Under the pieces are notes generated by a model. That model was not told the origin of the DNA and ran no database searches. It was given only the letters and a program-made list of their open reading frames with translations. This document shows, one piece after another, positions 57,501-64,000 of a DNA stretch of 64,000 nucleotides. Each line of letters begins with the position of its first letter. The first letter of the stretch is position 1. The translations under genes and the position numbers were made by a program. Origin of the DNA: Panaeolus papilionaceus (taxonomy: Eukaryota; Basidiomycota; Agaricomycetes; Agaricales); contig JADNRZ010000005.1 of NCBI GenBank assembly GCA_015501605.1, positions 186,001 to 250,000 of the forward strand, given 5' to 3'.

Positions 57501-58322
57501 TCGAAAGGCCAGCTCACCCGATCCACCTCAAAAACCCACCTCGAACGCCCAACGAGACCCGCACTGCCGACGCCCGAAACGAGCGCGACGAGTTCGAGTT
57601 CGGATTCGAGCGAGGGGAGTGTGGAGGATGAGGAGGAGCCTGCGACGCGGGATACCCAAGTTGAGAGCGAGGAGAGGGGGAGGGGGAGGAGGCCCGTGTC
57701 GCCGCCCCCGAGCTCGTATAGGAATGTGGCGCAGCAGGTCCAGAGACCGGCGCCGCAGGCTCAACCGCAGAGACCTCTTACCCAACCCCAGGTGCAGGTG
57801 GGAGGGAGGCCTCCACAGCAGGCTCAAGCGCAACCGCAAGTGAGGCCTCCTCCGCAGGCTCAGACGAGTCCGGGACGGGAGAGGACGAGAGAGAGGAGGG
57901 TTAGTGCGGGTGCGGGTGCGATGGCTTCGTCTGCGATGGGGCACAGATCGAGGGGGAGCGTTTCGGAGTCGGGGCATGGGTCAATGACGACGACGACGCT
58001 GCCGCCGCCGCCGCCGCTGCCGGGGGTGGGTGCGACGTTGATGGTCCCGGAGGGTGTGCCGATTAGTAAGCGAATGAGGGAGGTCAGCGTCGAGCGGTCT
58101 TTGCCCCCTATTTCGCCTCCTGCTACTTCGAGCTCGTCGTCCACGTCCAAGCTTTCGATCTTTGGTCTGGGGAAGAAGAAGGAGAAGGAGAGAGAAATGT
58201 ACGTGCCGACGAGGTTGAGGGCTGAGATGAGGCAGGGAGAGGTGGAGAGGGGGAGGACAACGGAGAGGGAGGCAGGAGGGATGGGTGGGTTTGTGAGGAA
58301 GTTGGTTGGGAGCTCTAGGTGA
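54583..58322 (+). CDS. large low-complexity protein with SKGQL-type repeats, unknown
   Basis: Three exons (54583-54715, 54786-55754, 56041-58322) join in phase to about 1,127 residues. The N-terminal 120 residues look folded (VPQVVLILGG, HLATSLLLIASHV, AIRILRLASPL, LVSLFERAQRVAQLWR). Most of the rest is Ser/Pro-rich and probably disordered, with short conserved-looking islands: KLKRTQSALRVLMKQQ, LVQSVEQFLLSFAYPL, SMIERARMMALSKPVPFV. Near residues 805-868 is a tandem array of SNSKGQL/STSKGQL units. The tail is Gln/Pro-rich with a proline run and ends FVRKLVGSSR. I do not recognise the family. The long second intron (286 bases) is unusual for this window. High Ser content and basic spots suggest heavy phosphorylation. 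Confidence 0.7.
57357..57545 (+). repeat. in-frame tandem repeat, SNSKGQL-like units
   Basis: About seven units of eight to nine residues follow one another, such as RSNSKGQLG, RSNSKGQLT, RSTSKGQLA and HSNSKGQLT, with one variant (SSSRGQIA) and a decayed last unit (RSTSKTHLE). Units alternate Arg and His before the serines. The DNA units differ mainly at third codon positions, so the repeat looks selected rather than newly expanded. Confidence 0.8.
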
Positions 58323-59835
58323 ATTAGTGGGGACAGGGGGTGGAATAGTAGGGAGAGGTGATGTCCGAGCAAGGGAGGAAGGATGGGGCGTTTTGCACTT
58401 CGTTGTGGACGTCACCCTAACCCCATCCCTGGCGGAGGCGTTCGAGGTCTCTGCGTTGATTGTTGATTGTTTTCATTTGTGACATTGACACTGACTTTGA
58501 CTGGCTTTTGTTCCGCCTTCGTCTACCTTTACTTCTCTTCGTAGCTCTACTACTTCTACTTGCGCTTTCGCGTCTTGGTTTGCGCACCCCCTTCCCCTTC
58601 TCTTATGCATTGCGGACATGGACAGACTATTGTTCTATACTTTGCCTTCCCCTGTTCGATTCGATTCGATTCGATAGTTTGGAAATGGTTTAGCTTTATG
58701 TGGACATGGACTAGACATTTTTTCCTCTCATCTTCCCTCCTGTTCCTTCTTTTGCCATTCGAAGTTGTTGGATCGTTCTTTCTTCACTCGCCCCCACCGA
58801 AACTCGTTTTATTTTTTTCTCTTTTAGTCTTGATATGCCGACCCTCTCTTTGTAGCTTACTTGGATTTCTTTTTTTCTTTTTCTTCTTTTGTCTCATTTT
58901 CTCCCCCTCGATTCCCCAAATACCTCGTCACCTCATGGATGGATGGATGTGTCTGCCTTACGTTGCCTTGTTTTGTTTTGATTTTATCAATTTATACCTT
59001 TAATACCAATATCTTCCACTCTCGAGTCTCGAATCCCACTATCCGTATTCCTATTCTCTATTTCTATTTCCACTTTCTATTCGATATGATATGATATGAT
59101 ACGTGATATACTTCCTAATCTCTCCACCGGTCATTACCTTGCCTTGTCTCCGCTCGTTCCATTATCTCTCTTTCATCTCGCCTCCGCTTCCCTTCCCCTC
59201 GCTTCTCTTCCTCTGTTTCACTCTGTTTCAATTTCTTTTTCGACTCGTCATCAACATCAACATCATCGTCATATGTAACATCCCATCCCATCCCAATTAC
59301 ACGACTTCATCTTCATTTTCCTCTGCCGTCGTGGTTCTGTGCCATGATTATGCCCTACCATTTCTCCAGCCTTGGATTTAGCTTCATGTCGTACACGTAT
59401 TGCATACTTTGTCTCCTCATCTTTTATCCTCGTCATGGTCTATATTTCACTTCATATCCGTATCCATATTCATATTCGCATCCGCATCCAACGCACCCAA
59501 TGCATCCACATTCATTCATTCATTTTATCGTTTTCTTTTATGTTCTATTTCATTCTATTTCACCGAAACTTAAACGCACCTGATACTCCAGACTCGATTG
59601 ATTCAAAATACGTACGTACGCAGTCACATACATGACTCCTTTTATACGGACATGGACAAGACATTAGCTTTTTTCTTTACTTTCGATTGGATTTCAATAA
59701 ATAAACGAACCAAGTTCCGACAATTCCTCTTTAATTGCCATTGTGGGGGTCAGACAAATATGTCTCTACGAATCACCTCTACTCGAGTATGGAAGCCATA
59801 ATGAGAGCGCAAATACATAGCCACCATGGGGAGTT
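58323..59835. other. intergenic, pyrimidine-rich
   Basis: The plus strand is strongly T/C-rich, giving many hydrophobic phantom frames. Short tandem runs are present: TTCGA near 58655-58675, ATGAT near 59083-59102 and GTAC near 59610. No gene is seen. The first part is probably the 3' region of the large gene. Confidence 0.45.
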
Positions 59836-59930
59836 GCTATAAAGCAACGACACGACACCAGAACCTCACCAAAGGTCTAAGCTGTTACCCAACATGATGT
59901 CGCACTGATTGCAAGAACACACACTGGCGC
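59836..59930 (-). repeat. third fragment of the tannase promoter repeat
   Basis: The reverse strand matches the upstream region of tannase gene 2. In order it reads GTTCTTGCAATCAG, TTAGACCTTTGGTGAGG, CTGGTGTCGTG and GCTTTATAGC; the copy at 62690-62760 reads GTTCTTGCAATCAG, TTAGACTTTTGGTGAGG, CTGGTGTAGTG and GCTATAGC. It has no gene attached. Confidence 0.6.
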
Positions 59931-60370
59931 CGTCACATTCCATTTCTGTCGAACCAACTCAGCGTCACCCCGTCGTAGTGTTGTCGTCGATTTGAACGAG
60001 TTGAACGAGTTGGACGAGTTGCTCATTGATAAGTTATTCGTTCGACGAAGCATCGATTACTTCGTGACCGCCGGTACGGTAGCGGTATCTACTATCGAGT
60101 CAGGTTCATTGGTTTAATTTGAGAATTGAGACTAGAAGAGCCTGGCTTCGTCTGCCTTGGAATGAACCGGAACCTACACATGTATCTGGGTAAAAAGCAT
60201 GCTAGTACTGGCATTAAGTGTATAAACTCCACGAAGCTTTCCGATGGAAGAACTCAGGTTGTTGACACTGAAAGCACCTTCACGCACCCCGAAGTATTAT
60301 CACCGTTAAATGATATGTAATGCATATACAAGAATACATGAATAAAATTTGTCTACTTTTGCGTTTACCA

Positions 60371-62125
60371 TCACGCCCGACACACAAACTCCCTTCCACT
60401 GAGGACACTTTTCATCGGGTATCGACAATGCGTCCTATGTGTCGCATTATTAGCAGAGCCAGTTGTCGTACCAATAATCGTATCAGGGGCCCTCCCCTTT
60501 TCGACCCAATCTACCATAGCGAGCAACACGTTGTGCCTTGTGTCGTTCACGGCGTTCGACATGATTCCCCCCTGCCCTATGTTGGCTGCGCCTGGCCCGC
60601 CGAAACAATGAGTCATACCTGGGATAAGGAATAGACGATAGAAGGCGTCGAGTGTGGGGAGCTGCATGGTGCTTGAGATGAGGTCGTACATTCGCTTCGA
60701 ATTACCTGAAGCGATGAGCTGAATTCGATGCACGAACACGTCAGCTGGCTTGTAGCATGATGTGGATATATGTACTGACTTGATCTCGTCGTCCGTGGTA
60801 GGTGATGAATTTGCCTCCTCGGTTTTTGAATGCTGTTAGGTCACCGTTCCAGGTTGAGATTCCACCCGGGTTGATGGTATTGGCAAACTCGATGTCTGCA
60901 CGGCTGAAGTTCTGGAAGTTATGGTTCGAGTCGTTGAAGATTGTAAAGCGGAACCAATCCTAGAATTAGATGAGCACATCATTAATTATTTCGAAGGGAC
61001 TTTTGAAGGATAAACTCACGCTCGTGAAGGGGAAGAAATCAGGACCAAACAAAAAAGCAAAGTTACCATCAGCTTCAGCACCTGGGTCGAGTCTGGGGTA
61101 GAGTAGTTGTCCCTCGTTGCCGAAGAGGGGAGAGTAAATGTTCTTCAGCGCTTGAACCTGCATAGGCATCAAACACGTTGAACTGTTTGCGGTGGCGCCA
61201 GAGCAAAGAAGAGCCTCTGGCCTGAAAATACACTCGTCGGGTTCCGTGATGGTTTTATCCAGGACGCCATCGAGACCGTCACACTGGCGCATTATCTCCG
61301 CAGTAATGACTGGCCAGAGTGAAGCTGGAATAAATTCCCCAGGCGGCCCATTGGGAACACCTACGTTGTGACTTAGCATACCACTCCAGCCCGTTAGATG
61401 GTTCCAATCTGTGGCAGGTGCACCACCAACGATGCCGTCGAAGTCACCTGGGAAACGAAGGGCACTTTGTATACCCTGCCGTCCGCCAGTCGAGCAGCCG
61501 AGATAGTACGACTTGTTGGCCTTGGATTTGTAATAGAACTGCGCGAGTTGTTTGCCGAGGACAGCTGATACGTGAATTGCTCGGAAGGCAAAGTCATTGA
61601 TGACCTCGGGGTGGTTGAGGAAGACTGAACCGCTGTTTCCGTCATGCCCATTGTCTGTGCCAATGGTAGCAAAGTGCAGTGACGACCCATAGTCAATGTT
61701 GTTGTAATCAATACCTGTAACCAATGGGATTTAGTTTGAGTATTAATGAGCTAGGTGGGGTACTTGCATCCTCCTAAACCGCCATTTCCAACAGCAAGGA
61801 AGCGACCAAACCATTGATCTGGGAGCCACATCTCCCAATGGACAGCAGACGATGATGTGGTGTTGGTCACAGCTAAGACGCGGCATGCATTCGAGGAGAC
61901 AGGAGCACTGGATTGGCAGGAGCCAGGGGTAGAGATTGTCGTGCCAGCGGAGATATGTTGTGCAAGAAGCACAGTGGTGTTTTCAAGCTTCAAGTTTGTT
62001 TTAAGAGAGGCACATGGATCAGCGGCAGCGACTGAGGAATGCTGGTTAGGGGCTTGTTGGGAGAAGACACTGCTCAGGACCGATGCAAACACGATCAAAC
62101 GCGAGAGGGTGAATATGACAGGCAT
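60371..62125 (-). CDS. secreted tannase/feruloyl esterase 2
   Basis: The inverted paralogue of the gene at 46618, very similar throughout. Four exons (62125-61768, 61714-61020, 60959-60780, 60718-60371) join in phase to about 526 residues. It has a signal peptide (LIVFASVLSSVFS, cut before QQ), YLGCSTGGRQG with the nucleophile Ser, the GRRDQ-type Asp region (here DDEIK strand-read as RDQ) and GMTHC with the His, so the CS-D-HC set is complete. Differences are spread evenly. The first intron starts with GC instead of GT (GATGCAAGT, compared with GATGTAAGT in gene 1), a permitted GC-AG intron. The start was chosen at MPVI to match gene 1, though an upstream in-frame ATG at 62176 exists. Confidence 0.88.
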
Positions 62126-62760
62126 TGTGGGGAGGATTTCTTTACACCCTTGACTTCCTAGCATTTCATTCTTCACTTTTATACTCCAGCAGCCACAGAA
62201 GGACTATAAATACCGTAAAAGTATTTTGGAGCGTACAGCTCATAGCAAAACTCGTGACACAAAGTCCTGTCCGAGGACGACCCTCGCACGGTTGTTGAGA
62301 GAATAAATTTAGTCTTATGTAAAAGTTGATTGTTTCCTTTCGTAGTGGAGTCGGCGAAACTAACTAGCACACGAGTGGTCGAGGCAAAAAAGGATGTCTA
62401 TTGCTAGGTGATTGAGTGGCTGAATGATTTAGGAACTGTACAGTACCAGGTATTGGGTAAGCTGGGTCTATGTAAGCGATCCAGCGTCTGTGAGCGCGTC
62501 GAGCACGCACAGGATCTACGAATCCAGTTGGGATCCGAGAGACTCCGAGTTCACACTTCAAAATCAGCATGATGGTGAGTATATCCGAGCGCACCGAAAC
62601 GCTGACGAGGAGTCGTACGCGTATGTATGTACCCACTCGCTACAAGAGATTCGTATTGGAGCGGATATAGAAATCATAAGTAGCTATAGCAATAGCACTA
62701 CACCAGTGCCTCACCAAAAGTCTAAGGCACTGTTCATGAAGTTGCCCTGATTGCAAGAAC
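62126..62760 (-). repeat. promoter region of tannase gene 2
   Basis: An inverted copy of 46020-46617, better matched near the gene. A TATA-like TATTTATAG (plus-strand 62214-62222) lies at the same place as in gene 1. The match extends to the GAGGCACTGGTGTAGTG block and is partly shared with 59836-59930. Confidence 0.65.
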
Positions 62761-64000
62761 CCGAGATGGCACCCTTCCTCGGACAGGTTGATTAATCTAC
62801 TCAAGCAGAGAGATTGGATGGGAGCATAAAGCTCAACTTGCAACATCAGGAACCCAAGAAGATTGTCAAAGCTGACCATAATGTCGTCTCTGGGGTGTCG
62901 ATAACCATTGCATCCGAAGTTAAGACAGTCAGAGAGAAGTTGCACTAGACCAGGGAAGTGCGTCACTGGTGTGAAGCCCTCGGGTAGATATGGCTGGACG
63001 TCAACTGAGCTTGTTTCTGGGGGACCATGGTACCCCTCTTGGATCCACCTACGGAAGGGCAACAGAGCTAGCGCTAACTTGAAATTACCGGCGATGCGAT
63101 ACTGGACGTGTGGTTGTAAGCACTGATGGAGAGCCTGTCCCACCGGATCGATTTTCATGCCAGCATTCTCTGCGGTTTGCCAGCAGCGAGGCTGCGATAG
63201 TGGTTAATCGGATACCAACGTAGTATATGCATGCAGAGTGTACTGCGACATCCGATGTGCAGCTGGTGAAAGGCCTTCTCAGCCAAGTGCCAATTATAGA
63301 TGTCGCAAGGGCGGGATCGCAGTCTGTCGTATGTTCTATGTTGGAAAGAGTTCTGTACTATTTGCTTGAAACTGCGCGACTTGATGCGAATATGTCGAGA
63401 TGGTTAACATCATTCAAGGCCATGTAGAGGCACGATTGTTGTTCATCATGATAAAGTTCGTATCATCCCGTATTTCATCGAAAAATATAGGCTTCTAGTA
63501 TAAATAATAAGTATGGAGGACCTGAATGTAGCACAGGCCGTTCGATGGCTTTGCTAGAGCTCTTCGTCTATACTCCATCGCCGAAAACTGGACCATGGCT
63601 CAATCACACGGTTTGGGTAGGGAGTTAAAACTTTGGCCGGAATTACTTGGATTTCCGATGTGTTCTTCTATACTTTTCCCAACGAAGTATGATCGACCCT
63701 TGATCAATTCCCCCATAGAGAAGAATCCGCAGCAGTCGATGCAGCAGTTATCTTTGATTGTTATTCATCCATGAAATATGACGAAACTATGCCGCACTAT
63801 CGAAGCTCTCGGGCTTGAAGTTCAGCTTGGCAGACCCCTGCCTCGTGTTGAAGCCTATTAAATACTGTGCGTTTAGGAATCGAGTACTGCACCCCTTTTG
63901 ACGGTTAACCTTGTACGCCAACGCAACTGACGCATTGCCCAATGGCAGCACTGGCAACAATAACTCGTATCGACGACACCAACAGAGCCATAATATACAA
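62761..64000. other. intergenic to the window end, nothing recognised
   Basis: A minus-strand frame of about 170 codons (62640-63158) overlaps the duplicated promoter and shows no motif, so it is not called as a gene. The remainder has only short frames. Confidence 0.4.

Noticed and set aside
54583..58322. Idea that the large protein is a folliculin-interacting (Lst4/FNIP) homologue
   Set aside because: Only the general layout of short conserved islands in disordered sequence is similar; no diagnostic motif could be matched.
58460..59640. Several long hydrophobic plus-strand frames
   Set aside because: They follow from a T/C-rich strand (Phe, Leu, Ser, Pro codons) in 3' flanking DNA; no conserved motif or splice structure.
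62640..63158. 172-codon minus-strand frame upstream of tannase 2
   Set aside because: It lies partly in duplicated promoter sequence and its counterpart before tannase 1 is not open; no domain seen.
1..64000. CRISPR arrays, bacterial operons, ribosomal RNA
   Set aside because: Nothing with repeat-spacer structure or rRNA signatures was seen; the intron-rich genes show a eukaryotic nuclear genome.

Overview
The window looks like nuclear DNA of a mushroom-forming basidiomycete (Agaricomycetes). The support is many short GT-AG introns (about 50-70 bases), a Plavaka-type CACTA transposase, a DUF6698-like protein (a family I know only from basidiomycetes), a basidiomycete-style DASH subunit Dam1, MATA-type HMG-box genes and secreted tannase/feruloyl esterases. 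Gene ends below come from hand splicing: splice phases were checked, but no transcript evidence was available.

Left third (0-31.5 kb): a broken tandem array of an HMG-box cassette. Two complete cassettes are present (genes at 5904-7156 and 30099-31385), plus orphan 3' flanks at 600-1480 and 27541-27760. The 5' flanks of the two complete cassettes are nearly the same over about 1.5 kb, up to just past the TATA box, while the proteins they drive have diverged strongly. Between the cassettes lies an accessory block of about 19 kb: a DUF6698-like gene, a small membrane protein, four multi-exon genes of unknown function and an apparently intact Plavaka element with a nested hairpin on each side. 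Two genes of the block carry the same 21-bp-periodic repeat about 100 bp upstream of their starts, in opposite orientations.

Middle (32.5-46 kb): ordinary housekeeping and metabolic genes. They are an S9 prolyl-oligopeptidase-family peptidase, a protein with two GFA-like zinc-binding domains, three tandem MAPEG-like membrane proteins, the kinetochore protein Dam1 and a damaged F-box-like gene.

Right third (46-64 kb): two closely similar secreted tannase/feruloyl esterase genes in inverted orientation with their promoters duplicated, a small third promoter fragment, and between them a 6 kb stretch without a recognisable gene and a large low-complexity protein of unknown function with serine/lysine repeats.

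The most interesting signals are the conserved-promoter/diverged-protein HMG cassettes, the 21-bp repeat arrays shared by two accessory genes, and the possibility that the 8.5-27.5 kb block is one large insertion.
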